A stretch of DNA of 64,000 nt, taken from NCBI GenBank assembly GCA_002395135.1, contig DGWC01000076.1:33146-97145 (forward strand), given 5' to 3'. Both the position numbers and the translations under genes were made by a program. Origin of the DNA: Prevotella sp. UBA4268 (GTDB lineage Bacteria > Bacteroidota > Bacteroidia > Bacteroidales > Bacteroidaceae). Under the pieces are notes generated by a model. It did not search any database, was not told the origin of the DNA, and was given only the letters and a program-made list of their open reading frames with translations. Shown one piece after another: positions 8,873 to 17,095 of the stretch (positions are counted from its first letter, which is position 1; each line of letters begins with the position of its first letter).

Positions 8873-10045
8873 TCATTCAAGTGCCTGTTTGATGTCGTCA
8901 TACAAATCGTCTACATCCTCCAAACCAATTGAAAGGCGAATGGTGGTCTGCCTTACGTCCATCTCACGAATGGTTTCCTCTGGGAAATTACCGAAGATGG
9001 TGCTGGCAGGATGAATGGCCAGCGACTTGTTGTCGAAGAGATTCGTGGCGCGACGTATCAGTTTCAGACGGTTAATAAAACGGAAACAGGCCTCACGACT
9101 CTCCAAATCGATGGTCATCATGGCACCTGCCGTCTTGCCAAACTGCCGTTGCGCCAACTCGTAATATGGATGTTCCTCCAGCCCGGCATAGTTCACATAT
9201 TTAATCTGGGGCAGTTCGCGCAACCGGCGTGCCAGGTTCAGCGCGTTAGACGACTGTACCCGGTAACGTGCATCCAACGTTTCCAGTCCCAAAGTCTGCA
9301 TATAGGCCACCTGAGGTGTCATATACGCACCGAAATTGAACAGCATTTCCAGGGCAACACGTTCATAAAAGCCCGGCGTTGTGCCGTAATCGATAACCAA
9401 ACCGCCCAGCGACGTGGCGCCACCTGACAGATATTTCGTACTCGAAACCACCTCAATGTCAACGCCAAGTTCGTGTAGGCTCGTCTCGGTGAATGGAATC
9501 ACAGTGGAATCAGCAATCAATGGTATGTGGTTACGATGAGCAACCTCGGCCAAAGCCCGCAAATCAGCCACCTCGAGTTGCGGATTTGTGATGATTTCCA
9601 AAAAGATGCAGCACGTATTACCATCTACCGACTGACTCACCTCGTCGATATTCGTTAAATCGCAGAGCCTTGCCTCCACGCCAAAGCGCGCTAACGTGTT
9701 CGTTAGCAGCGAAAATGTATTACCAAAGAGATGCTTGGACGTTACAATATTGCAGCCCTGCTCTGCCACAGCCATCATTGTGTTGCTGATTGCAGCCATT
9801 CCCGAGTTGAAGGCTCCCACGTAAGAGGCACCGGTAAGCGTCTTCACCTTGTGCTCCAGATAGGTAACCGTCGGATTCTCCACTCTTGAATAGTCAGGTG
9901 CATCTATCCTGTTGCAGAACGCATCGCTCATGGTGGCCGCATCGTCAAACTCAAATGCCACGGCATTATATACTGGCATCGACAGCGCGTCATAGGCATC
10001 GCGACGTCGGAATGGTGTATGGATTGCTTTCGTTTGATTCTTCAT
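8873..10045 (-). CDS. Cys/Met-metabolism PLP enzyme (O-acetylhomoserine sulfhydrylase-like)
   Basis: A protein of 390 residues from ATG 10045 (MKNQTKAIHTPFRRRDAYDA); an ATG 14 codons upstream is less likely because it lies near the predicted transcription start (-7-like box TACATTTG at 10085-10092, minus strand). Motifs of the cystathionine gamma-synthase/MetY family: DYSRVENPTVTYLE, FNSGMAAISNTM, and the PLP lysine in SSTKYLSGGATSLGG. Members make homocysteine from O-acetylhomoserine and sulfide or cleave methionine; the longer insertions and the VISP-like context point to sulfhydrylase rather than lyase, but I cannot settle it. Confidence 0.88.
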   Translation of the reverse strand: MKNQTKAIHTPFRRRDAYDALSMPVYNAVAFEFDDAATMSDAFCNRIDAPDYSRVENPTVTYLEHKVKTLTGASYVGAFNSGMAAISNTMMAVAEQGCNIVTSKHLFGNTFSLLTNTLARFGVEARLCDLTNIDEVSQSVDGNTCCIFLEIITNPQLEVADLRALAEVAHRNHIPLIADSTVIPFTETSLHELGVDIEVVSSTKYLSGGATSLGGLVIDYGTTPGFYERVALEMLFNFGAYMTPQVAYMQTLGLETLDARYRVQSSNALNLARRLRELPQIKYVNYAGLEEHPYYELAQRQFGKTAGAMMTIDLESREACFRFINRLKLIRRATNLFDNKSLAIHPASTIFGNFPEETIREMDVRQTTIRLSIGLEDVDDLYDDIKQALE

Positions 10046-10452
10046 ACAATTGCATTTGTTTTTAAGTAGATTAATTTCGGGCGACAAATGTACACAAAAT
10101 TTTTGAGATTATAAGCCAGTAGCCTAAAGAAATTTCATTTTTTATTCTGATGGATGCATCGAAAAAGCGAACTGGACACCAAGTAGAAACGGTCTTTTTC
10201 CACACCAAGACAGATGCCAAGCCTCTGCAAAAAACATGCTTGCATATTGCACACTTTATTATTATATACTTCATCAACCATGTCATGACTCTCCTTCATG
10301 CTTCGTACCACTGAAAGGCATGCACGAAAAAAGGCAACTACATGAAATATTTGATTATTTTTGCAAACAAAACGAGATTTTCAAAATATTGTTGGTTCAT
10401 TGGATTTTTATTTGTACCTTTGCCATCCATACTAACCAAAATATATTGGACT
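10046..10452. other. Divergent intergenic region
   Basis: About 400 bp between two divergent genes. It holds a -7-like box for the leftward PLP gene and a full Bacteroidetes-type promoter for the rightward gene. No RNA gene or convincing short ORF is visible in the middle. Confidence 0.5.
10392..10422 (+). promoter_or_regulatory. Bacteroidetes-type promoter for the 207-residue DUF4359-like gene
   Basis: TTG at 10392-10394 and TACCTTTG at 10415-10422 are separated by 20 bp, matching the TTG/TAnnTTTG promoter form of Bacteroidetes. The start codon follows 30 bp later. Confidence 0.6.
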
Positions 10453-11079
10453 ATGAACATTGAGAAATACGACGAGGACGTGGCCAAGGAGTCGCGTGCC
10501 AAAGAAAAGAAGGAAAAACGCGGCAACCGCAAGTGGTGGATACTAACCATCATCATCGGTTTGCTGATTCTTTTTGCCGTTACATGTCCCGGCAAATACG
10601 ACCATAAGGAGGCTATCAACTCCGAAGTGAGTTCTGCCGTGACCAGTTCGCTCACAGGAAAGGTGGGCAGTTGGGCCGTTTTGGGCAACATCGTGGTATC
10701 CAAACTGGTGGATATCACACTCGACAGTAATATCAGCGTGGACAATTATCTGGTGTTCAGCCTTGCCAAAGCGGAACTGAACGGCGAGAACCACGTACTG
10801 TCAGTAGGGTTGCTGAACCATGTCTGGGTGCTTTTCGACAAGAAAGACCTGCAAGGACTGGTTGACCAACAGACCAACAAACTGTGGGATGGCATCGTTG
10901 GTGCCGTGCCGGGAGCCAGCAGTCTCGTATCCGATTCCACCACTATTGAGGACAATGTGAAGGGTATCATCAACCAGACCATAGACGATGTATCCTCGAA
11001 AGTGAAAGAAAAGATTGAAGACGAGGTGAATAAGGCGTTAGACAATCTGGTGAAAGGAATTTTCGGAAACAACGAATAG
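10453..11079 (+). CDS. Membrane-anchored DUF4359-like protein, paralogue of the 6297 gene
   Basis: A 208-residue protein from ATG 10453 (MNIEKYDEDVAKESRAKEKK); the upstream ATG at 10342 is rejected because the promoter lies between them. A basic stretch precedes one hydrophobic anchor (WWILTIIIGLLILFAVTC, about 29-46), then PGKYDHKEAINSEV and a domain with VLSVGLLNHVWVLFDKKDL, matching the smaller paralogue. The C-terminal third (about 130-208) is predicted helical and has a Ser/Val-rich amphipathic pattern instead of the charged tail of the paralogue. It is followed after 18 bp by the P-type ATPase gene. Function unknown. Confidence 0.82.
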   Translation: MNIEKYDEDVAKESRAKEKKEKRGNRKWWILTIIIGLLILFAVTCPGKYDHKEAINSEVSSAVTSSLTGKVGSWAVLGNIVVSKLVDITLDSNISVDNYLVFSLAKAELNGENHVLSVGLLNHVWVLFDKKDLQGLVDQQTNKLWDGIVGAVPGASSLVSDSTTIEDNVKGIINQTIDDVSSKVKEKIEDEVNKALDNLVKGIFGNNE

Positions 11080-11097
11080 TTTTTCGAAACAACCGTC

Positions 11098-12984
11098 ATG
11101 GAAAAGAAAACCATAGCCGTGATTGGCATGGCATGTGCTGGTTGTGCCGCCAATGTGGAAAGGCGGCTCAGCGAAATGAAAGGTATCAGCCATGCCGCAG
11201 TGAATTTTGCCGCTCGCACTGCACTTGTGGAGTTTGATCCAGAGGAGATTTCTCCCCAGGAAATGAAAGAAAGCATCCAGAAAATAGGATTCGACCTGGT
11301 GGTTGATGAGGAGCAGAATGTCACTGAAATAGAGAAACGCAATTACCGTCTGCTATGCAGGCGGGTCATCCTGTCATGGATATTTGCCATTTTAGTGATG
11401 GCTATTTCCATGAAATGGATGAATGTGGACTATGCCAATCAGGTGATGTTCCTGCTGGCTGCAGCCAATCTGGTGTATTGCGGAAAGTCTTTTTTCACCA
11501 ACGCATGGAAGCAGTTGCAACACGGAATGACCAACATGGACACGCTGGTGGCCATGTCAACGGGTATTTCTTTTCTTTTTTCAGCATACAACACCTTTCT
11601 CGGAGAGCAGACATGGGGCAGCCGAGGCATCGAATGGAACACATACTACGATGCGTCGGTGATGATCATCACATTTGTGCTGACAGGAAAACTGATGGAA
11701 GAACGCGCTAAAAGCAGCACGGCATCTGCCATCCGTTCTCTGATGGGACTGGCCCCGAAGACAGCCAGACTGGCTTCTGGTGAAGAAGTACCTATCGCCA
11801 CGCTACAAAAAGGCGACATAATCGAGGTGAGAACCGGCGAGAAAATTCCCGTAGACGGAACTGTGATGAGCGGGAATCAGGCTGCCGTAGACGAAAGCAT
11901 GATTACCGGCGAGCCTGTTCCTGCCAACAAGGATAAGGGCGAGAAGGTTTTTGCTGGAACCATTGTGAGACAAGGGTCGCTGATATTCAAGGCTGAGCAG
12001 GTGGGAAAAGACACCATACTCGCCAATATCATCCGAATGGTACAGGAAGCACAGGGCAGTAAGGCTCCCGTTCAACGGGTCGTAGACAGGATTGCCATGA
12101 TTTTTGTACCGGCAGTGCTATGCATTTCCATCGCCACCTTTATTATATGGTGGATTGCTGGAGGCAATTCGGCATTGCCGCATGCAGTTTTGAGTGCTGT
12201 CAGTGTATTGGTCATAGCCTGTCCATGTGCCATGGGATTAGCCACACCCACTGCTTTAATGGTTGGTATTGGCAAGGCAGCCCAACAAAACATACTGATC
12301 AAAGATGCCACAGCACTGGAAAACATCCGCAATACCGACACGCTGGTGATTGACAAAACGGGTACGCTCACCATACCCAATCTGGATTTAGGAAGCGCGG
12401 CTGCACAAAACATCGAACTGGAACAACGTGAACAACTCAAACCTCATGCTCGTGAGGCCATGACATCGCTCCGCCAGCAAGGCATAGACATATTCATGAT
12501 GAGCGGCGACAATGAAGAAGCGGCTGCATACTGGGCCGGAAAAGCGGGAATAGACCACTACCGGAGCAGAGTGATGCCCCAAGACAAGGAGGATTTGGTG
12601 CGCAAACTGCAAGCAGAAGGCAAGCATGTGGCCATGGTTGGCGACGGCATCAACGACACGCAGGCATTGGCAGCAGCCGATGTGAGCATTGCCATGGGGA
12701 AAGGAACAGACATTGCCATGGACGTGGCACAGGTAACGCTGATGAGTACCGACCTTCGCAAGATAGGCAATGCCATCTCTTTGTCGAAAAAAACGGTGAA
12801 CATGATTCATCAAAACTTATTCTGGGCCTTCATTTACAATATCATCTGCATACCCATCGCCGCAGGACTGCCCACTCTTTTTGGTGCCACGTGGCAGATT
12901 ACACCCATGTGGGCGAGTGCCCTGATGGCTTTTTCCAGCGTAAGCGTGGTATTGAACAGTCTGCGCCTAAAACTTGAGAAATAG
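11098..12984 (+). CDS. Copper-type P1B ATPase lacking the nucleotide-binding domain
   Basis: A 628-residue protein. It begins with one heavy-metal-associated domain (GMACAGCAANVE, Cys 13 and Cys 16), has the actuator loop (MITGEPVPANKDKGEKVFAGT), the transmembrane CPC motif of Cu-type pumps (Cys375-Pro-Cys377), the phosphorylation site DKTGTLT (Asp 419) and the hinge GDGIND (Asp 516). The odd point is the distance from Asp 419 to the SGDN motif (Asp 471): 52 residues, where family members have about 150-170. The whole N-domain that binds ATP, including its His-Pro motif, is absent and replaced by a short linker (PNLDLGSAAAQNIELEQR). Cu export is the expected job if active. Confidence 0.9.
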   Translation: MEKKTIAVIGMACAGCAANVERRLSEMKGISHAAVNFAARTALVEFDPEEISPQEMKESIQKIGFDLVVDEEQNVTEIEKRNYRLLCRRVILSWIFAILVMAISMKWMNVDYANQVMFLLAAANLVYCGKSFFTNAWKQLQHGMTNMDTLVAMSTGISFLFSAYNTFLGEQTWGSRGIEWNTYYDASVMIITFVLTGKLMEERAKSSTASAIRSLMGLAPKTARLASGEEVPIATLQKGDIIEVRTGEKIPVDGTVMSGNQAAVDESMITGEPVPANKDKGEKVFAGTIVRQGSLIFKAEQVGKDTILANIIRMVQEAQGSKAPVQRVVDRIAMIFVPAVLCISIATFIIWWIAGGNSALPHAVLSAVSVLVIACPCAMGLATPTALMVGIGKAAQQNILIKDATALENIRNTDTLVIDKTGTLTIPNLDLGSAAAQNIELEQREQLKPHAREAMTSLRQQGIDIFMMSGDNEEAAAYWAGKAGIDHYRSRVMPQDKEDLVRKLQAEGKHVAMVGDGINDTQALAAADVSIAMGKGTDIAMDVAQVTLMSTDLRKIGNAISLSKKTVNMIHQNLFWAFIYNIICIPIAAGLPTLFGATWQITPMWASALMAFSSVSVVLNSLRLKLEK

Positions 12985-13044
12985 GAAATATCATTCGTTT
13001 TTTCGCTTTTGCCCAATCCGCAATGGACGATAAAACGTGAATCA

Positions 13045-13734
13045 TCAGTTTCCGAAACGTCTCGCTGGAGTCTTCGGAATGTCTGGTATCGTCTGTGGAT
13101 AAGACATGTCGTAATCCCTTTTTTCCACATTCAACTGAATGCTGAAATTAGGTGACACATTGTATTTTACGGCTGCTCCTATTCGGTCGCCTATGTCGTT
13201 CACGTCATAAAGCGGAAGCGGCATTCGCGTATTCACCAGAGACTTCTGACCATAGAGATACGCTTCCCAATGGTTGTTGAACATATAACTGAGCACGGCA
13301 TTCAAACCTGCATCGCGATAAGTATCATGCGCCCACGACAGATTGTTGAAATAGCCACCGATAGCGAAGGACAACTTGTGTGAAATGGTGTCGGCATACA
13401 TCATGGAAATATTCTGAGAAAAGCCCGCTCCATGACGTGCATGCTTGCCGAACTGCGCAAACGCGCTGGCTCCCAGACTTACATTAAGTCCCTGATGCAG
13501 GTTCCATTGATACAAACCGCCCCATGCGTATGGAAACATACCAATATTATATAACTTGCCATATTGGGTGAAGGCAGGCAAATGGAGAGAATCGCTGAAA
13601 AGAACATCCTCATGAATGCCTGTATAAGCACTCGGTGCATGTGACAGCCTATAGGCAAGAGTATCTGCCAACTCCTGCCCTTTCACCGTGAAAGACATCC
13701 ACAACGCGAAGAATATGATGACCATTCTTTTCAT
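13045..13734 (-). CDS. Predicted outer-membrane beta-barrel protein
   Basis: About 229 residues from ATG 13734 (MKRMVIIFFALWMSFTVKGQ), a good signal peptide; two nearby upstream ATGs are alternatives. The mature part has alternating aromatic/polar strands (GMFPYAWGGLYQWNLHQGLN, LSFAIGGYFNNLSWAHD, AVKYNVSPNFSIQLNVEKRD) typical of small outer-membrane barrels. It ends ARRFGN without the usual terminal aromatic strand, so the barrel prediction is moderate. It is convergent with the ATPase gene. No family recognised. Confidence 0.7.
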   Translation of the reverse strand: MKRMVIIFFALWMSFTVKGQELADTLAYRLSHAPSAYTGIHEDVLFSDSLHLPAFTQYGKLYNIGMFPYAWGGLYQWNLHQGLNVSLGASAFAQFGKHARHGAGFSQNISMMYADTISHKLSFAIGGYFNNLSWAHDTYRDAGLNAVLSYMFNNHWEAYLYGQKSLVNTRMPLPLYDVNDIGDRIGAAVKYNVSPNFSIQLNVEKRDYDMSYPQTIPDIPKTPARRFGN

Positions 13735-13881
13735 ACTCATCTTTTTTAACGGTGCGAATTTACTCATTTTATATTAATCCTTCACCATCCGTAAAGAATA
13801 TTTCGCATAAAATCACGATTTTTCATGGTTACTAAGACACCGTTCACGCGTTTTTTCTATAGAACCGCTAATTCTTACCAA

Positions 13882-15966
13882 ATGAGAAAAATCATAACTT
13901 GCATTATTTTTGCCTTCATGTCTGCAGGAGTCTTTGCACAGCATTTGCAAGGGCATCGCGACTACAACTACTCTTCGCGAGAATGGAAACAGATAGCCAG
14001 AAGTTATCCCGATGAGTTCTTCAAGACTCCAGAGGCAAGACGAATAGCACAGAACGTGCTCGATTATCAGCGTATAACAGGCGGATGGCCCAAGAATCTG
14101 CCCATTCACCGCGAACTGGGACAGGAACGCGATGTGGTATTGGCCGATAAAGGAAAGCGCAACGACTCTACCACAGACAACGATGCCACCATCACGGAAA
14201 TGACATATCTGGCACGACTCTACAACGTGCTGGCTTCAGAAAACAATCCTGCCGACCGGGCGGACATGAACAAATACAAAGAGGCTTTCTTGAAAGGAGT
14301 TCAGTTCATGCTGAGCGGCCAATACAAGAATGGTGGATGGCCGCAGTTCTGGCCTGACAACCATGGATACCAAATTCACATCACCTACAACGATGATGCC
14401 ATGGTGCAAACCATGCAGGTGATACGTGACCTGCGCGACGGAAAAGCACCTTTTGGGAACCTCGTTGATGCCAAAATGCGCAAAAAACTCGCTGCGGCCT
14501 TCGATAAAGGCGTGGAATGCATCCTGAACACACAGATTGTGGTAAACGGGAAGCCCACTGTATGGTGCCAACAGCACGACCGCGAAACGCTGAAGCCTGC
14601 TCCTGCCCGCTCGTTTGAACTGGCTTCCTACTGTTCTTCTGAGAGTGCGTCACTCGTTAAATTACTTATGGAGATCCCAAACCCCAGCAATCGTATCAAA
14701 GAAGCAGTAAATGGAGCCATGGAATGGTTTGAATCGCACAAACTGATGGGCATCCGGCTGGAATCATATCGCGATAAAAACGGTCAAAATGACCGTCGCG
14801 TGGTGAACGATTCTAAGGCCGGCCCCATCTGGGCCCGCTATTACGACCTGGAAAATGAACAACCGTTCTTCTGCGATCGCGATGGTGTGCCCCAAAAACA
14901 TCTCAGTGAGATAGGCCATGAGAGACGAAACGGCTATGGATGGTATAGCGACGGCCCCGCTCGATTGTACAGATTGTACAACAGATGGAAAGCCAAGTAC
15001 GACAAAAGCGATGCCGGCCATTACGATGCCATCGTGAAAAACGGCGAAAGCATACAGGCTGCCATCGAAAAAGCACCAGTCAACGCAGCATCCCCTTATG
15101 TAATACTAGTGAAAAAGGGCACATACAACGAAAAAGTGATAATAGACAAGCCCAATATCGTACTTCTGGGTGAAGACCGAAACGAAACCAAAATTGTGTT
15201 TCCTGAACTTTCGAGCAAGCGGACTATAAAAGAGTACAAAGGAAAGCCTGTTGGCAATGGCGTGATTGTGCTGCAGGAGGGTGCCAACGACTGCATCATC
15301 AGCAACCTCACCGTATATAACAACTACGGAAGCACTATAGAACCCACGACAGCCCATCAGATGGCCATCTTCGGAAGGGCCACGCGCACGATTGTCATCA
15401 ACTGTAATGTATGGGCAGACGGCAACGATGCCCTTTCATTATGGGCAGAAGGCGGTGAAGGAATGTATTATCATGCCGACCTTTTCCTGCGTTGCCCAGG
15501 TGTTGACTTCCTTTGTCCGCGCGGTTGGTGCTATGCCACACGCTGCCGTTTCTATGGAGACGGACGCGCACTCATCTGGCACGACGGACGCGGCAACTAC
15601 GACAAGAAACTGGTGATTACCGATTCTCACTTCGATTCTAAGAGTCCGGTCACGCTGGGACGCTATCACCATGATTCCCAATTCTTTCTCATCAACTGCA
15701 CAATGTCCGATAGAATCATCGATCACCCTATCGGTTATGCCTATACCGACCAGGTGCTTGATCCCTGTCCGTGGGGACAGCGTGTGTATATATATAATGT
15801 ACACAGGAAGGGAGGCGATTTCAACTGGATGAGAAACAACCTCGATGAGGCAAAAGGAGCACCGCGACCCGAACAAATAACTCCGAAATGGACATTTGAC
15901 GGGAAATGGGATCCCGAGGCGCGAATTGATTCCTTGTGGGATGTGCTTGCGTATAATCACAAATAG
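13882..15966 (+). CDS. Secreted pectate lyase (PL10) - pectin methylesterase (CE8) fusion
   Basis: A 694-residue protein from ATG 13882 (MRKIITCIIFAFMSAGVFAQ, signal peptide); the ATG 19 codons upstream is less likely. Residues about 25-385 are a PL10 pectate lyase domain (RITGGWPKNLP, QYKNGGWPQFWPD, TYNDDAMVQTMQV, APARSFELASY). Residues about 390-690 are a CE8 pectin methylesterase beta-helix: Asp 516 in GNDALSLWAEGG, Asp 542 in GVDFLCPRGWCY and Arg 594 in LGRYHH occupy the positions of the catalytic Asp, Asp and Arg. The two domains would demethylate pectin and then cleave the exposed polygalacturonate by beta-elimination, in the periplasm or outside the cell. Confidence 0.92.
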   Translation: MRKIITCIIFAFMSAGVFAQHLQGHRDYNYSSREWKQIARSYPDEFFKTPEARRIAQNVLDYQRITGGWPKNLPIHRELGQERDVVLADKGKRNDSTTDNDATITEMTYLARLYNVLASENNPADRADMNKYKEAFLKGVQFMLSGQYKNGGWPQFWPDNHGYQIHITYNDDAMVQTMQVIRDLRDGKAPFGNLVDAKMRKKLAAAFDKGVECILNTQIVVNGKPTVWCQQHDRETLKPAPARSFELASYCSSESASLVKLLMEIPNPSNRIKEAVNGAMEWFESHKLMGIRLESYRDKNGQNDRRVVNDSKAGPIWARYYDLENEQPFFCDRDGVPQKHLSEIGHERRNGYGWYSDGPARLYRLYNRWKAKYDKSDAGHYDAIVKNGESIQAAIEKAPVNAASPYVILVKKGTYNEKVIIDKPNIVLLGEDRNETKIVFPELSSKRTIKEYKGKPVGNGVIVLQEGANDCIISNLTVYNNYGSTIEPTTAHQMAIFGRATRTIVINCNVWADGNDALSLWAEGGEGMYYHADLFLRCPGVDFLCPRGWCYATRCRFYGDGRALIWHDGRGNYDKKLVITDSHFDSKSPVTLGRYHHDSQFFLINCTMSDRIIDHPIGYAYTDQVLDPCPWGQRVYIYNVHRKGGDFNWMRNNLDEAKGAPRPEQITPKWTFDGKWDPEARIDSLWDVLAYNHK

Positions 15967-16014
15967 ACAACAATAACGAATAAAAAGAATTTCTTTAAAA
16001 AAAGTTGCAAAATG

Positions 16015-16046
16015 TTTGTTTAGTTCAAAGAAAAGTCTTAATTTTG
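16015..16046 (+). promoter_or_regulatory. Promoter of the Phe/Tyr operon leader
   Basis: TTTG at 16015-16018 and TAATTTTG at 16039-16046 with a 20-bp spacer match the Bacteroidetes promoter form exactly. The predicted transcription start is about 16053, some 14 nt before the leader-peptide ATG. Confidence 0.7.
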
Positions 16047-16066
16047 CATCCGAAAATTAAAAAACA

Positions 16067-16150
16067 ATGAATATGAATCATCAAAATGCATCTTTCTATT
16101 ACTTTTATTTTTACTTTGCAGGAAACTGTGAAGCGGGAAGTTGCATGTAA
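16067..16150 (+). CDS. Phe/Tyr leader peptide of the aromatic operon attenuator
   Basis: A 27-codon frame that begins MNMNHQNAS, runs through eight consecutive aromatic codons (FYYFYFYF, 16094-16117), and ends AGNCEAGSCM with a TAA at 16148. Eight Phe/Tyr in a row in a 27-residue peptide, directly downstream of a promoter and upstream of a terminator and of prephenate dehydratase, is the signature of a translation-sensing leader. Ribosomes would stall here when charged tRNA-Phe or tRNA-Tyr is scarce. The codons mix four Phe and four Tyr, so both amino acids should be sensed, in line with the operon making both. Confidence 0.88.
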   Translation: MNMNHQNASFYYFYFYFAGNCEAGSCM

Positions 16151-16221
16151 ACCTCAATCAAGAATAACATTCAATCAGAATACAACAAAGTCCCGCTTTC
16201 AAAGAAAAGACGGGACTTTTT
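16131..16221 (+). promoter_or_regulatory. Transcription attenuator (antiterminator/terminator pair)
   Basis: Terminator: AAAGTCCCG at 16187-16195 pairs with CGGGACTTT at 16211-16219, followed by T residues to 16221. Antiterminator: AAGCGGGA at 16131-16138, inside the end of the leader ORF, is the exact complement of TCCCGCTT at 16191-16198, which includes the left arm of the terminator. A ribosome stalled at the aromatic codons leaves 16131-16138 free to pair and prevents the terminator; a ribosome reaching the stop codon covers it and lets the terminator form. The two structures are mutually exclusive by sequence. Confidence 0.85.
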
Positions 16222-16252
16222 AATTACATACATAATATACAAAAGAAAGACA

Positions 16253-17083
16253 GTGAAAAGAATAGCAATACAAGGATTGGTGGGATCGTTTCATGACATG
16301 GCTGCCCGGCAGTATTTCAAAGACGAGCAAGTGCAACTCATTTGTTGCTCCACATTCGAACAGGTGTTTGAAAACATCAAGCGAGATCCGACAGCCATCG
16401 GAATGATGGCTATCGAGAATACAATCGCCGGCTCGCTGCTTCACAACTATGAACTGCTGCGCGACTCTGGATATGCTGTCGTCGGTGAATACAAACTGCA
16501 CATAAGCCATTGCATTTGCTGTCTGCCAGAGGACGACTGGTCTACGATTGTTGAAGTGCATTCTCATCCCGTAGCCCTCATGCAATGCAGAGGCTTTCTT
16601 TCCAATCATCCCGATCTGAAAGCCGTTGAAGCAGAAGATACAGCAGGCTCTGCCATATATATATCCAAGAATCAGTGCAAAGGATGGGCCGCCATCTGCA
16701 GCAGAGAAGCCGCAGAAATGAACGGGATGCGCATTTTGGAAGACCAAATAGAAGACAACAAGCACAATTTCACCAGATTCCTCGTTGTGTGCAATCCCAT
16801 GAAAGCCGACTTTCTAAGGCCTCTTGAGAAGGCCAACAAGGCAAGTCTTGTATTCTCACTCCCCCACGAGGAGGGCTCACTCTCGCAGGTTTTAAGCATT
16901 CTTTCATTCTATAGAATCAATCTTACCAAGATACAGTCGCTCCCCATCATTGGACATGAATGGGAGTATATGTTCTATGTGGATGTCACTTATGACAGTC
17001 TCACACGCTACAGGCAAAGCATCGACGCGATAGCGCCACTGACGAAAGAAATGAAAATATTGGGAGAATACACCAGTTTCTAA
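16253..17083 (+). CDS. pheA: Prephenate dehydratase
   Basis: A 276-residue protein starting at a GTG (MKRIAIQGLVGSFHDMAARQ), 32 bp after the attenuator. It converts prephenate to phenylpyruvate. The catalytic-domain motif HNFTRFLVV is present (about residues 174-182). The C-terminal ACT domain (about 198-270) reads EEGSLSQVLSILSFYRINLT then KIQSLP where the canonical phenylalanine-binding ESRP motif would be. The changed motif may weaken Phe feedback, or be a clade trait. First gene of the Phe/Tyr operon. Confidence 0.95.
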   Translation: MKRIAIQGLVGSFHDMAARQYFKDEQVQLICCSTFEQVFENIKRDPTAIGMMAIENTIAGSLLHNYELLRDSGYAVVGEYKLHISHCICCLPEDDWSTIVEVHSHPVALMQCRGFLSNHPDLKAVEAEDTAGSAIYISKNQCKGWAAICSREAAEMNGMRILEDQIEDNKHNFTRFLVVCNPMKADFLRPLEKANKASLVFSLPHEEGSLSQVLSILSFYRINLTKIQSLPIIGHEWEYMFYVDVTYDSLTRYRQSIDAIAPLTKEMKILGEYTSF

Positions 17084-17095
17084 CAATCATACGGA

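Noticed and set aside
15967-16010. Terminator after the pectate lyase gene
   Set aside because: AAAGAA/TTCTTT can pair weakly, but there is no GC stem; not called.
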